Positions 15,985 to 25,062 of a stretch of 64,000 bases of DNA are shown in pieces. Source of the DNA: Mycolicibacterium septicum DSM 44393 (GTDB lineage: Bacteria > Actinomycetota > Actinomycetes > Mycobacteriales > Mycobacteriaceae); NCBI RefSeq assembly GCF_000455325.1, contig NZ_HG322951.1, forward strand, positions 3,982,882 to 4,046,881, read 5' to 3'. Made by a program: the position numbers and the translations under genes. The notes beneath the pieces are model-generated. The model saw nothing but the letters and a program-made list of their open reading frames with translations, did no database searches and was not told the DNA's origin. Numbering within the stretch: position 1 is the first letter of the stretch; every line of letters begins with the position of its first letter.

Positions 15985-17265
15985 GTGGGTATCGCACCGC
16001 GGGTCAATGGGGCGCCTCCTCCCGACGTGCCGCGCTCGGAGATCGAACTCGGATCGTGGCAGTTCTGGCGCGAGGACGACGACATTCGCGACGGAGCGTT
16101 CGCGGCGCTGCGCCGGGACGACCCGATCTCGTATCACCCGGCGTGCGTCCTCGAGGGGTTCCCCGAAAGCCCCGGGCACTGGGCGGTGACCAGGTACGAC
16201 GACGTCTTCCAGGCCAGCCGCCACCCGGAGATCTTCAGCTCCGCGTCGGGGATCACCATCGGCGACCAAACTTCCGAATTGGCCGAGTATTTCGGCTCGA
16301 TGATCGTGATGGACGATCCCCGCCACACCCGCCTGCGCAACATCGTGCGCAGCGCGTTCACCCCGCGGGTGGTGGCCCTGATCGAGGATTCCGTCCGTGA
16401 CCGGGCCCGGCGACTGGTCGCCGACATGGTGGCCAGAAATCCCGACGGCAACGCCGAACTCGTCACCGAACTCGCCGGCCCGCTACCGCTGCAGATCATC
16501 TGCGACATGATGGGGATCCCCGAACCGGACCATCAACGGATCTTCCACTGGACCAACGTGATCCTGGGGTTCGGCGACCCTGATCTGACCACCGACTTCG
16601 ACGAGTTCCTCCAGGTGGCGATGGACATCGGCGCGTATGCGACCGCGCTGGCCGACGAGCGCCGCGCGGTGCCCACCGAGGACCTCACGACGAGCCTGGT
16701 CCAGGCGGAGGTCGACGGCGAACGGCTGACCTCCGCGGAGGTGGCCTCGTTCTTCATCCTGCTGGTGGTCGCGGGCAACGAGACCACGCGCAACGCCATC
16801 AGCCACGGCGTGCTCGCGCTCACCCGGTTCCCCGAACAGCGCGAGAAATGGTGGTCGCGGTACGAGGAACTGGCCCCGACCGCCGTCGAGGAGATCGTGC
16901 GCTGGGCCTCGCCGGTGAGCTACATGCGCCGCACGGTCACCCAAGACACGGTGCTCGGCGGGACGCCGCTGCCGGCCGGCGCCAAAGTCACGCTGTGGTA
17001 CGGATCGGCGAATCGGGACGAGTCGAAGTTTGCCGATCCGTGGATGTTCGACATCACCCGCCATCCCAATCCCCATCTCGGATTCGGCGGCGGCGGTGCA
17101 CATTTCTGCCTTGGAGCAAACCTGGCGCGCCGGGAGATCACTTTGGCGTTCGAGGAGTTGCACCGCCAGTTGCCCGACATCGTCGTGACCGAGGAACCCG
17201 ACCGACTGCAGTCGCAGTTCATCCACGGCATCAAGCGCATGCCGGTGGCCTGGTCCCCCCGCTGA
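15985..17265 (+). CDS. cyp124: Cytochrome P450 CYP124 (methyl-branched lipid omega-hydroxylase)
   Basis: This 426-residue P450 tracks the M. tuberculosis CYP124 (Rv2266) sequence I know almost throughout: RVNGAPPPDVP at the start, QIICDMMGIPEPDHQRIFHW, the I-helix AGNETTRNAISHG, and the haem loop GFGGGGAHFCLG with cysteine 375. CYP124 hydroxylates the omega carbon of methyl-branched fatty acids and isoprenoids and also accepts cholest-4-en-3-one. Together with the CYP125 gene 14 kb away it points to steroid or branched-lipid catabolism. It ends 4 bp before a convergent cupredoxin gene. Confidence 0.93.
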   Translation: MGIAPRVNGAPPPDVPRSEIELGSWQFWREDDDIRDGAFAALRRDDPISYHPACVLEGFPESPGHWAVTRYDDVFQASRHPEIFSSASGITIGDQTSELAEYFGSMIVMDDPRHTRLRNIVRSAFTPRVVALIEDSVRDRARRLVADMVARNPDGNAELVTELAGPLPLQIICDMMGIPEPDHQRIFHWTNVILGFGDPDLTTDFDEFLQVAMDIGAYATALADERRAVPTEDLTTSLVQAEVDGERLTSAEVASFFILLVVAGNETTRNAISHGVLALTRFPEQREKWWSRYEELAPTAVEEIVRWASPVSYMRRTVTQDTVLGGTPLPAGAKVTLWYGSANRDESKFADPWMFDITRHPNPHLGFGGGGAHFCLGANLARREITLAFEELHRQLPDIVVTEEPDRLQSQFIHGIKRMPVAWSPR

Positions 17266-17269
17266 GGGT

Positions 17270-17656
17270 CTACCTGACCGTCAGTGTGCCCAGCATCGCC
17301 GGGTGATAGAGACAGTAGAAGGCGTACTCCCCCGCGTCCTGGGGAGCCGTCAGCGTCGCGCGCCCCTTGCCCTCGACGTGGACGTCGAACAGGCCCTTGG
17401 TCCGCGACGTCACCGAATGCTCGACCTCGTCGTTGTTGATGATCGTGATCTCGGTCCCCGGCGCGACGGGCCCGAGAGCGCTGAATCCCATGCCCTCGAT
17501 CACGATGACGGGGCCCGTCGGGACCGACGTACCCGGGCTGGCGGTGACCGTCTCCGAATGCCCGCCGTGGCCGGCAGGCGAATTGGCTTGCCCGCACGCA
17601 ACAGTCGTGCCGGCAAGCAAGAACACCGACACGGCCAACACTGCAAGTCGAAACAT
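17270..17656 (-). CDS. Cupredoxin-domain lipoprotein
   Basis: This 128-residue protein has a lipoprotein signal (LLAGTTVACG, acylated cysteine near 21), then a linker with His-rich HGGH, then a plastocyanin-like domain. The type-1 copper ligands are visible as VEHS, and the C-terminal cluster CLYHPAM (Cys, His, Met). It should sit on the outer face of the cell membrane and carry electrons or bind copper. No redox partner is encoded alongside. The ATG at 17656 follows a G-rich ribosome-site-like run. Confidence 0.85.
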   Translation of the reverse strand: MFRLAVLAVSVFLLAGTTVACGQANSPAGHGGHSETVTASPGTSVPTGPVIVIEGMGFSALGPVAPGTEITIINNDEVEHSVTSRTKGLFDVHVEGKGRATLTAPQDAGEYAFYCLYHPAMLGTLTVR

Positions 17657-17753
17657 CCGGACCCCCCTGAGATTCGTCCTGACTCAGGCAATTATCGGCC
17701 CCGTCAGGGCACGATGTGCCCGAATCTGCCGATCCGGTGTCGCCGAAGCAATC

Positions 17754-18980
17754 TCAGAAGTATCCGTTGGCCGGCGGCCAGACCCCGTTGACCGCGAAAT
17801 TGCCCGCCGCATATGCCTTGTAGGCCAGCGGGTTGTGGCTCGCCACCGTGCGGGCATTGCGCCAGTGCCGATCCAGGTTGAGCGCCCGGGACGTGGCGGA
17901 CGCACCGCCGGTGTCGAACAACCGCTGGGCCGCCGAGAGCGTCAGCCGCTCGGCCACCAACTGTGCGCGGGCAACCGTGATCGCGGCGTCGGCGAGCGCC
18001 TGCCCGTCATGCTGGCGTCCGCTGTCCACCACCGCGTCGATCGCCGCCGCCGCAGTGAGCACCAGCGTGCCGGTCGCCTCCGCGTCGGCCGCGATATCGC
18101 CCACCGCCTGCAGGACGAATGGGTCACTTGAGGCACTGTCGGACAGGGAGTGCGCCGCGGGCCGGGCCTTGGTCCGCACATACCGCACGGCGTCGTCGAG
18201 GACGCCGTATGCGATGCCCGCGGCCACCGCCGCCAGGTACAGCTGCAGGAATGTGGTGCTGTGGCCCAGGTGATCCCCGTCGGACACCGTGGTGACCTCG
18301 TCAAGGTGCACCACCACGCCGGTGAACCGGGTACCGCCGCTGGCCGTCAGCCGTTGGCCGAACCCGTCCCAGTCGTCGAAGAGTTCGACCCCGGCGCGAT
18401 CCGTCGGAACGATCGCCTGCAGGTCACGCCCCTCGGCATCCACCGCCGACACCGCGATGACGTCGGCGAACAACGATCCGGTCGAATAGAACTTGTAGCC
18501 GTTCAGACGAAGTACACCGTCGTCGTCCGCCAGCACCGTGGTGTCCGCACTCGACGGTGACCGGCCGGCCCCGTCGGTGATCGCGTTGCCGAACACCAGC
18601 CCGTCGTTGATCCGGGCGAACCAGCGCACGCGCTCATCCTCGGTGGCACGGTTGCTCAACAAGCGCTCGGCGTATCCGAAGTGAGCCCGCAGCGCCTGGG
18701 CGACATTGGAACTGGCGCGTGCGATCTCGATCACGGCGCCGGTCACGTCACGGACGCTGCCGCCGGGTCCGCCGTAGCGGGCGGGCACCCGCAATGCGAG
18801 CAGCCCGGCGGCCCGAAGGCGGTGCACAGCGTCGTACTGCAGCACCCGGTCCCGCTCGGCCGCCACATCGCCGCGCCGAAGTTCGTCGACGATATCCGGA
18901 AGCCGGCCCAGCCGGTCGGCCACCGAACCGCCAAGCGGCTGTTCGTGTCTGGTCTCGCGTCCGCCCACTGTCGCGGTCAT
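17754..18980 (-). CDS. Acyl-CoA-dehydrogenase-fold flavin monooxygenase (SfnB/DszC-like)
   Basis: This 408-residue protein has the acyl-CoA dehydrogenase fold, but its C-terminal signature (HWRNARTVASHNPLAYKAYAAG) is that of the DszC/SfnB/NtaB-like flavin monooxygenase branch rather than of beta-oxidation enzymes. It should use reduced flavin from a separate reductase to oxygenate a small substrate. It is the last gene of a tightly coupled operon: its ATG overlaps the stop of the glutamine-synthetase-like gene by 4 bp. That context suggests oxidation of an amine or its gamma-glutamyl derivative, which is inference. Confidence 0.8.
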   Translation of the reverse strand: MTATVGGRETRHEQPLGGSVADRLGRLPDIVDELRRGDVAAERDRVLQYDAVHRLRAAGLLALRVPARYGGPGGSVRDVTGAVIEIARASSNVAQALRAHFGYAERLLSNRATEDERVRWFARINDGLVFGNAITDGAGRSPSSADTTVLADDDGVLRLNGYKFYSTGSLFADVIAVSAVDAEGRDLQAIVPTDRAGVELFDDWDGFGQRLTASGGTRFTGVVVHLDEVTTVSDGDHLGHSTTFLQLYLAAVAAGIAYGVLDDAVRYVRTKARPAAHSLSDSASSDPFVLQAVGDIAADAEATGTLVLTAAAAIDAVVDSGRQHDGQALADAAITVARAQLVAERLTLSAAQRLFDTGGASATSRALNLDRHWRNARTVASHNPLAYKAYAAGNFAVNGVWPPANGYF

Positions 18981-20320
18981 GAGGTGGCCAGATAACGTCG
19001 ACGTTCCCAGTCGCTGACATGGCGGGTGTATTCGAGCCATTCGCTGTGTGCGATCGCGGCGAAATCGTGCACCGAGTCGTGCCCCAGGATTTCGGTCACG
19101 GTGTCGTCCTGGATGGCCAGCGCGATCGCCACGCCGAGAGACTCCGGCAGCGCCGTCCCCTTGGCGTAGAGGTTGCCGCCTTCGGCGACCGGTGGCGTGC
19201 GCTGGGCCCGGATGCCTGCGACGACGGCGGCCAGCGCCGAGGCCACCAACCAGTACGGGTTGGAATCCGAAGCACCACTGCGTAATTCGATGCGGGTGGC
19301 CGAGGGGTCGGCATCCACCAGGGATCGCACCGCCGCGCTCCGGTTGTCCCGGCTCCAGGTCACCGTGGCCGGCGCGAACGAATCCGGCACGAACCGCCGG
19401 TATGCGTTGACCGAGTGCGCACCGAACAGGGTGATCGACGGCAGATGCTCGAGCAGCCCGGCGATCGACCACAGCGCCAGCTGATTCTCCTCGCCGCCCT
19501 GCGCCGCGAAGGCCGGGTCGCCGTCCCGCCACAGCGAGATGTGAAGGTGCGCCGAGCTTCCCGAGTGTTCGGTGAACGGTTTGGGCATGAAGCTGGCGAT
19601 CTTGCCGTGTCTGCGGGCCACCTCTTTGGCCGCGTACTTGAGCCGGGCGGCATCGTCGGCGGCTTCCAGCGCGTCGGCGTAGATCAGGTTCGCCTCGACC
19701 TGTCCCGGGCCGTACTCGGTTTCGATCCCCTCCAGCCGGGTGAAGGCGGCAAGCGTCTGCTGCAGATCGGTGAGCAGCGGATCGAGGGCGTTCGCGTTCT
19801 CCAGTGAGTAGGCATGGATGTCGGGCTGGAATGCCGACCCGTCCGGGTCGAGCAGATAGAACTCCAACTCGACGCCGACCTTGGCGGTGTAGCCGAGCTC
19901 GGCCAGCTGCGCGAGCACCCGCCGCAGTACCGCGCGGGGATCCAGCTGTGACGGGCTGCGGTCATGGGTGACGATGTCGGAGAGGACATGCCCGGTACCA
20001 GGGCGCCACGGCAGCGGCCGGAACGTCGACAGGTCCGGCACCGCGTGGACGTCCGGGTAGCCACCATCCCAATTGGTCAGCCGCAACCCGTCGATCACCG
20101 TGGCATCGGTGTTCCACCCCAAAGATGCTTCGCAGAAGGCGAATCCGCTGCCGCGGGCCCGGTCCAGGAAACCGGCGGCCGGGATGCGCTTGCCCTGCGC
20201 GTGGCCGAGCGGATCACTCCAGCCGACCTCGATCTCGGTGATCGAGCCGTCCTTGATGCCGTGTACCGCATCGTCCTCGGCGGTCCGCGCCGTCACGCTC
20301 ACCGCACCGTTGACCGTCAC
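18977..20320 (-). CDS. Glutamine-synthetase-family gamma-glutamylamine ligase
   Basis: This 447-residue protein has GS catalytic motifs: GVELEFYLLDPDG (metal glutamates), GPGQVEANL, HSGSSAHLHISLW (the HxHxS ATP/metal strand) and ATRIELRSGASDSNPYW. It lacks the N-terminal length and adenylylation loop of true GlnA, as do the PuuA/GlnA4/IpuC ligases that glutamylate amines. The GTG at 20320 overlaps the permease stop by 4 bp (GTGA), and the next gene's ATG overlaps its stop by 4 bp. Probable role: ATP-dependent gamma-glutamylation of an imported amine; the amine is unknown. Confidence 0.82.
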   Translation of the reverse strand: MTVNGAVSVTARTAEDDAVHGIKDGSITEIEVGWSDPLGHAQGKRIPAAGFLDRARGSGFAFCEASLGWNTDATVIDGLRLTNWDGGYPDVHAVPDLSTFRPLPWRPGTGHVLSDIVTHDRSPSQLDPRAVLRRVLAQLAELGYTAKVGVELEFYLLDPDGSAFQPDIHAYSLENANALDPLLTDLQQTLAAFTRLEGIETEYGPGQVEANLIYADALEAADDAARLKYAAKEVARRHGKIASFMPKPFTEHSGSSAHLHISLWRDGDPAFAAQGGEENQLALWSIAGLLEHLPSITLFGAHSVNAYRRFVPDSFAPATVTWSRDNRSAAVRSLVDADPSATRIELRSGASDSNPYWLVASALAAVVAGIRAQRTPPVAEGGNLYAKGTALPESLGVAIALAIQDDTVTEILGHDSVHDFAAIAHSEWLEYTRHVSDWERRRYLATS

Positions 20321-21744
20321 GAGGTGCTCCCGACCCGACGGCCCACCACCACACCTGCCGCGAAGGCGGCGACGAGCACACCGACGATCACCCAGGCCAG
20401 CACGCTGGAACCGCCGACCAGATCGTTGAGGTTGGTCAGGATCAGCACCAGCGCACCCAGCAGACCCGCCAGACCGAGCCCCGGGGCGATGCGCACCCGC
20501 CACAGTGAATGGCCGTGCCGGTCGCGGGCGAAGTAGACCAGGACCGCGACACTGGTGGCGATCATCAGGAGCACCACACCGACCGTCGTCGCCCCGGCGA
20601 ACCAGGTGTAGAACTGGGCGGCCGGGTCCAGCCCGAACACCACCGCCAGCAGGACGCTGACCGCCACGACACCGGAGATCCACAGCGAGGCCTGATGTGG
20701 TGAGCCGTGCCGGTCGTGCGGTTGACTCAGCCGCGCGGGGAGCACGTCGCGCTGCGAGAGCGCGAACACGTACCGCGACGCGACGTTGTGGAAGGCCAGG
20801 ATGCAGGCGAACAGGCTGGTGAAGTACAGCACCGTGATGATGTCGGCGCCGGCCGCACCGATGTACCGGTGCGCGGTGTCGCCGAGGAAGGTGGAGCCCG
20901 AGTCGGTGGCGCGGGCGATGGCCTGCTCGTCGCCCCACCCCGAGATCAACGCCCAGCTGGTGACCGCGTAGAACACCCCGATCAGGATCAGCGCCAGGTA
21001 GGTCGCCCGCGGAATCGTCCGCTCGGGAGTGCGGGCCTCGTCGCGGAAGATCGCGGTGGCCTCGAATCCGACGTAGCTGATGATCGCGAAGAGCAGCCCG
21101 ATGCCCAGTGACCCGGAGAAGATCGCACTCGGATTGACGATGCCCGAGGACAATCCGTGGTCGCCGCCGTTGGCCACGATCACCAGGTCGAGCACCAGCA
21201 CGATCGCGATCTCGGCGGTGAGCAGCACGCCCAGCACCCGGCTGGACAGCTCGATGTTGCGGTAACCGAGGTAGGTGGTGACGGCGAAGGCCACCGCGGC
21301 GAACACCCACCAGGGCAGAGCAGGCCCGCCGGCCAGCTCGACGACACTGGCCCCGGCGGGGCCGAGCAGGCCGTACACGCCGGCCTCCAGCGCCACGTAG
21401 CTCACCAGTGCCACGAAGGCGATACCGATGCCGGTGGGCAACCCGAGCGACTGACGGACATAGGAGAAGAAGGCGCCCGCCTCGTCGACATACGGGGTCA
21501 TCGCGGTGAAGCCGACCGCGAACAGCAGCAGCACCACCGTGGCGGCGATGAACGTGGCGGGGAATCCGGCGCCGTTGCCCGACGCGATACCCAACGGCAC
21601 CACACCACCGATCACCCCCAGCGGTGCGGCCGCGGCCACCACCATGAAGACGATCGAGGCCACCCCGAGGTTGCCGCGCAGCTGCCGGCCGGCGGGCGGC
21701 GGCTGGTAGCCCAACGATTCTGGGGCTGTGGTGGTTTCGGACAT
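20317..21744 (-). CDS. APC-superfamily amino-acid/amine permease
   Basis: This 475-residue protein has about 12 membrane helices and the APC N-terminal helix ASIVFMVVAAAAPLGVIGG, and conserved YVGFEATAIFRDEARTPERTIPRA after helix 6. It is first in the permease/ligase/monooxygenase operon, so it probably imports the amine substrate of that pathway. A 110-bp gap separates it from the PimC-like gene. No operator was recognised upstream. Confidence 0.88.
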   Translation of the reverse strand: MSETTTAPESLGYQPPPAGRQLRGNLGVASIVFMVVAAAAPLGVIGGVVPLGIASGNGAGFPATFIAATVVLLLFAVGFTAMTPYVDEAGAFFSYVRQSLGLPTGIGIAFVALVSYVALEAGVYGLLGPAGASVVELAGGPALPWWVFAAVAFAVTTYLGYRNIELSSRVLGVLLTAEIAIVLVLDLVIVANGGDHGLSSGIVNPSAIFSGSLGIGLLFAIISYVGFEATAIFRDEARTPERTIPRATYLALILIGVFYAVTSWALISGWGDEQAIARATDSGSTFLGDTAHRYIGAAGADIITVLYFTSLFACILAFHNVASRYVFALSQRDVLPARLSQPHDRHGSPHQASLWISGVVAVSVLLAVVFGLDPAAQFYTWFAGATTVGVVLLMIATSVAVLVYFARDRHGHSLWRVRIAPGLGLAGLLGALVLILTNLNDLVGGSSVLAWVIVGVLVAAFAAGVVVGRRVGSTS

Positions 21745-21853
21745 GCTCGACCGTCCTTCAGGCAGCGTGCGCGTAAATATGACCCGGGGAACATAGGGCC
21801 GGGGTGCACCGGCACACCAGGTCTGGCGTCATCGTGCGCAAAAGTCGGTTTGT

Positions 21854-22960
21854 CTACCGGGCTCCCAAGGCATGGAGCATTCCGGCCGCGGATCGCGGCC
21901 AGGTGAACTGCTCGGCACGCTGCCGGGCGCTGCTGCGGCGCAGCGGTTCGGGCCTGCCGATCACCGAGGTGACGGCCCGCGCGATGGCGTGCGCGTCGTT
22001 GTCGGCGGTCGCCCCGCTGTCGCAGGTGAGGATCTCGGCCAGCGCCGAGGTCCGCGACACGACCGCCGGAGTTCCGCATGCCAGCGCTTCCAGGGCGGCC
22101 AGGCCGAAGGTCTCGTGCGGTCCCGGCGCCAGCGCCACATCGGCCGAGGCCAGGATGGTCGCCACGGTGTCCCGGCAGCCGATGTACCCGGTGAAGGCCA
22201 CCGGCAGCCCGTTGGCCTGCCGTTGCAGCCGCGCCCGCAACGGCCCCTCCCCGACCACCACCAAGCGCGCATCCACACCCGAATCACGCAGGGCGGCAAC
22301 GGTATCGATACTGCGGTGGGCATGTTTCTCGACCGACAGCCTGCCGCAGTGCACCAGGAGGGTCTGCTGAGGCGCGGCCCATCGGCTACGCATCTCGGCA
22401 CACCGGCGCCGCGGGTGGAACTGCTCGAGGTCCACCCCGAGCGGCACCGTCGCGACGTTGTCGGCGCCGATCCGGTCGAATTCCTCACGCGCGAAGCCCG
22501 TCGTGCACACCACGGCGTCGTAGTTGGCTGCGGTGCGCCGGTTGGCGAAGTCCGCGACCATGACCGCGGCCGACCGCGGCAGCACCTGTCCCACCAGCCG
22601 GTCCAGTCGTTCGTGGGAGATCATCACCGTGGCCACACCGTGTTTACGGCCCCATGGGCCCAGCGACCTCAGGGTCAACCGGTCCGACACCTCGATGGCA
22701 TCGGGTCCGAGCTGCTGCAGCAACGCCGTCACCGGACCGGGCAGCACCGCCCGGTAGCCGCCGGTGAACGGGATGAGCTTGGCAGGCAAGGAGATCCGCA
22801 CGACGCCGCTGGCGAGGACATGGCGCTGCGGGTGCGGACCCGGGACGATGAGATACACCTCGTGGCCCAGGGCGCAATACTCTGCGCCCAGGCGGTCGAC
22901 CGCGGTCCGGAGACCTCCCGATCGCGGGCCGTAGAAGTTGGCGACCTGGACAACCCGCAT
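21854..22960 (-). CDS. pimC: GT4 alpha-mannosyltransferase, PimC-like
   Basis: This 368-residue GT4 (GT-B fold) enzyme begins RVVQVANFYGPRSGGLRTAV and has the donor-site motif HETFGLAALEALACGTP (E-x7-E type) near residue 285. The N-terminal and central text (VSDRLTLRSLGPWGRKHGV, TTGFAREEFDRIGA) agrees with my memory of PimC, the mannosyltransferase of phosphatidylinositol mannoside synthesis described from M. tuberculosis CDC1551 and missing in H37Rv. The acceptor remains inferred. It is a cytoplasmic-face enzyme with no membrane segment. Confidence 0.75.
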   Translation of the reverse strand: MRVVQVANFYGPRSGGLRTAVDRLGAEYCALGHEVYLIVPGPHPQRHVLASGVVRISLPAKLIPFTGGYRAVLPGPVTALLQQLGPDAIEVSDRLTLRSLGPWGRKHGVATVMISHERLDRLVGQVLPRSAAVMVADFANRRTAANYDAVVCTTGFAREEFDRIGADNVATVPLGVDLEQFHPRRRCAEMRSRWAAPQQTLLVHCGRLSVEKHAHRSIDTVAALRDSGVDARLVVVGEGPLRARLQRQANGLPVAFTGYIGCRDTVATILASADVALAPGPHETFGLAALEALACGTPAVVSRTSALAEILTCDSGATADNDAHAIARAVTSVIGRPEPLRRSSARQRAEQFTWPRSAAGMLHALGAR

Positions 22961-23047
22961 GTCATGATCAGAACCGGGCCGCGTGTGCGGTCAACAACGG
23001 GGCCGCGACCGCTACCTGAACAGCCGCTGAACATGCCCGCACGCAGG

Positions 23048-23968
23048 TCAGGCGAGATGCGCGGCGAACCAGCTCTGGATACGGCGCCACGCATCGGCTG
23101 CGGCCACCGGGCCGTAGCGATCGCCGGTGTCGTTGAAGAACGCATGGTTGGCTTCGGGTTCGGTGATCAACTCGTGCACCATCCGGGCCTTCTCCAGCGC
23201 GGCGCGCACCACCGGTTCGGTGGCGTTGACCCGCTGGTCCAGGGCGCCGTAGAAGGCGAGCACCGCGACATCGCGCGAGCCGCCGAAATCCGGATCATCA
23301 GGCGCCGGACCGTAGAACGGCACCGCGGCCGCCAGCGCGGGAGTACCCGCCGCCAGGAGTCGCCAGACCAGCCCACCGCCCATACAGAAACCGACCGCGG
23401 CGACCTTGCGCCCCGGAACGCGCCGTTGCACCTCCTCGATGCCGGATTGCAGATTGGCGATGAACTCCTGCGGTTCGATCTTGCTCAACGCGGCGGTGGC
23501 GTTGGCCGGGTCGGCGAATGCGGCGGTGCCGCCCTGCGCCGAGAGCAGGTCGATCGCCAGAGCCGAATACCCGATGCCGGCGAACCGCCCGGCCACCGAA
23601 CGGATGTGGTCGGTGAGCCCCTTGTTCTCGTGGATCACCAGCACGGCGCCCTTGGGTTCCGGCGCGGCGGCCCAGGCACCCCGCAACTCGCCACCGGGGC
23701 CCGCCCAACTGACCGGACTGGTGGGTATCGCGCCCTGTAGTCCCGGCGGCTGAGCCGGCGCGGTGCCAGGAGCCGCATTGGGCGTTGCCGTGGGTGTTGC
23801 GGTGGTGTCGGACTGCTTCGATTCCCCGCAGGCGGCGATCAGCGCGGTCGCCGCGGCGGCGCCGATTCCCAACAGTCCCAGTCGACGAAGCGCCTCCCGG
23901 CGCGACAACAACCCGTCGAGGTGATCGGTCGCGATTTCCTCGGCGATATAGCGCTGCAGTGGAGTCAC
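23048..23968 (-). CDS. Dienelactone hydrolase family lipoprotein
   Basis: This 306-residue protein has an N-terminal part MTPLQRYIAEEIA that is conserved in this lipoprotein group, a Tat-like SRREALRRLGLLG, and a lipobox ALIAAC at about residue 47. The alpha/beta-hydrolase domain has the cysteine nucleophile in GFCMGGG, with the aspartate and histidine (GALDQRV, EANHAFF) in order. It should be an extracytoplasmic lipid-anchored hydrolase of lactones or esters. The start is GTG at 23968 with GGAGG immediately adjacent, unusually close. Confidence 0.85.
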   Translation of the reverse strand: MTPLQRYIAEEIATDHLDGLLSRREALRRLGLLGIGAAAATALIAACGESKQSDTTATPTATPNAAPGTAPAQPPGLQGAIPTSPVSWAGPGGELRGAWAAAPEPKGAVLVIHENKGLTDHIRSVAGRFAGIGYSALAIDLLSAQGGTAAFADPANATAALSKIEPQEFIANLQSGIEEVQRRVPGRKVAAVGFCMGGGLVWRLLAAGTPALAAAVPFYGPAPDDPDFGGSRDVAVLAFYGALDQRVNATEPVVRAALEKARMVHELITEPEANHAFFNDTGDRYGPVAAADAWRRIQSWFAAHLA

Positions 23969-24035
23969 CTCCGCCAGTATGCGCCGAAATCCCGAACCGC
24001 AGCATGAGAACTGCGCGCGGCGGGATACTCATCGG

Positions 24036-24962
24036 ATGGGCTGGACACCGGACCCGGAGGCACTGCGGGGATATGTCGCGGTGGTTGCCGGAGCCACCCG
24101 CGGCGCGGGCCGGGGCATCGCCGCGGCGTTGGGCGAGGCCGGCGCGACCGTGGTGTGCACCGGGCGCAGCAGCCGATGCGGAAGCCGTGACTCCGACTAC
24201 GACCGGCCCGAGACCATCGAGGAAACAGCCGAATTGGTCACGGAACTGGGCGGTTCCGGCATCGCCGTGCAGGTCGACCACCTCGACGTGACACAGGTAC
24301 GCATGCTGGCGGGGCGGCTCAAGGCCGACTACGGACACATCGACATCCTGGTCAACGACATCTGGGGCGCCGAGGTACTCAAGGGGCCGCCCGACACCTG
24401 GGGCCGGCCTATGTGGCAGCACGATCTCGACGACGGGTTGCGGATGCTCCGGTTGGGGCTCGACACCCACCTGATCACCTCGCACTGCATCCTGCCGCTG
24501 CTCGCCGACCGGCCCGGCGGCCTGCTGTTCGAGATCACAGATGGGACAACCGAGTTCAATGCCGAGAACCCCCGGCTGTCGGTGTTCTACGACCTGGTGA
24601 AGACCGCGGTGAACCGGCTGGCCTTCAGCCACGGGCACGAGCTCGCCGCGTTCGGCGCCACCGCGGTCGCGGTCACCCCGGGCTGGTTGCGCTCGGAGAT
24701 GATGCTCGACAACTACGGCGTCAGCGAGGCGAACTGGCGGTGCGCCCTCGACCTGGCCCGCACCGACGGCTACCCGGCCGCTCCGCCGGGTTTCGCCGAA
24801 TCCGAGTCACCCAGGTTCGTCGGGCGCGGCGTCGCCGCGGTGGCCGCCGACCCGGACCGGGCCCGCTGGAACCAGCAGTCCGTCAGCTCGGCGGCCCTGG
24901 CCCGCCACTACGGGTTCAGCGACCTCGACGGGCGGGTTCCTGACGCGTGGGCCCCGCTATAA
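24036..24962 (+). CDS. Short-chain dehydrogenase/reductase
   Basis: A 308-residue SDR with the nucleotide-binding GATRGAGRGIAAALG, the NDIWG variant of the NNAG motif, and YDLVK as the catalytic Tyr-x3-Lys. A conserved C-terminal extension after VTPGWLRSEMM (SEANWRCALDLART) sets this branch apart from classical 250-residue SDRs. It likely oxidises or reduces a lipid or sugar alcohol with NAD(P). Substrate unknown; it is divergent from the DLH lipoprotein. Confidence 0.87.
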   Translation: MGWTPDPEALRGYVAVVAGATRGAGRGIAAALGEAGATVVCTGRSSRCGSRDSDYDRPETIEETAELVTELGGSGIAVQVDHLDVTQVRMLAGRLKADYGHIDILVNDIWGAEVLKGPPDTWGRPMWQHDLDDGLRMLRLGLDTHLITSHCILPLLADRPGGLLFEITDGTTEFNAENPRLSVFYDLVKTAVNRLAFSHGHELAAFGATAVAVTPGWLRSEMMLDNYGVSEANWRCALDLARTDGYPAAPPGFAESESPRFVGRGVAAVAADPDRARWNQQSVSSAALARHYGFSDLDGRVPDAWAPL

Positions 24963-25062
24963 CCCCAGGTGAACCGGTCTCCACCCCATTCAGTAGACAT
25001 TTTTTCAAATCTGTTCACTATTTTCATTGACACTGGCGTTACCGGCCCTGTTCTATGGCTGG

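Noticed and set aside
25027..25060. SigA-type promoter for the amidohydrolase gene
   Set aside because: TTGACA at 25027 is 21 bp or more from the nearest TAT-like hexamer, too far for a usual promoter.
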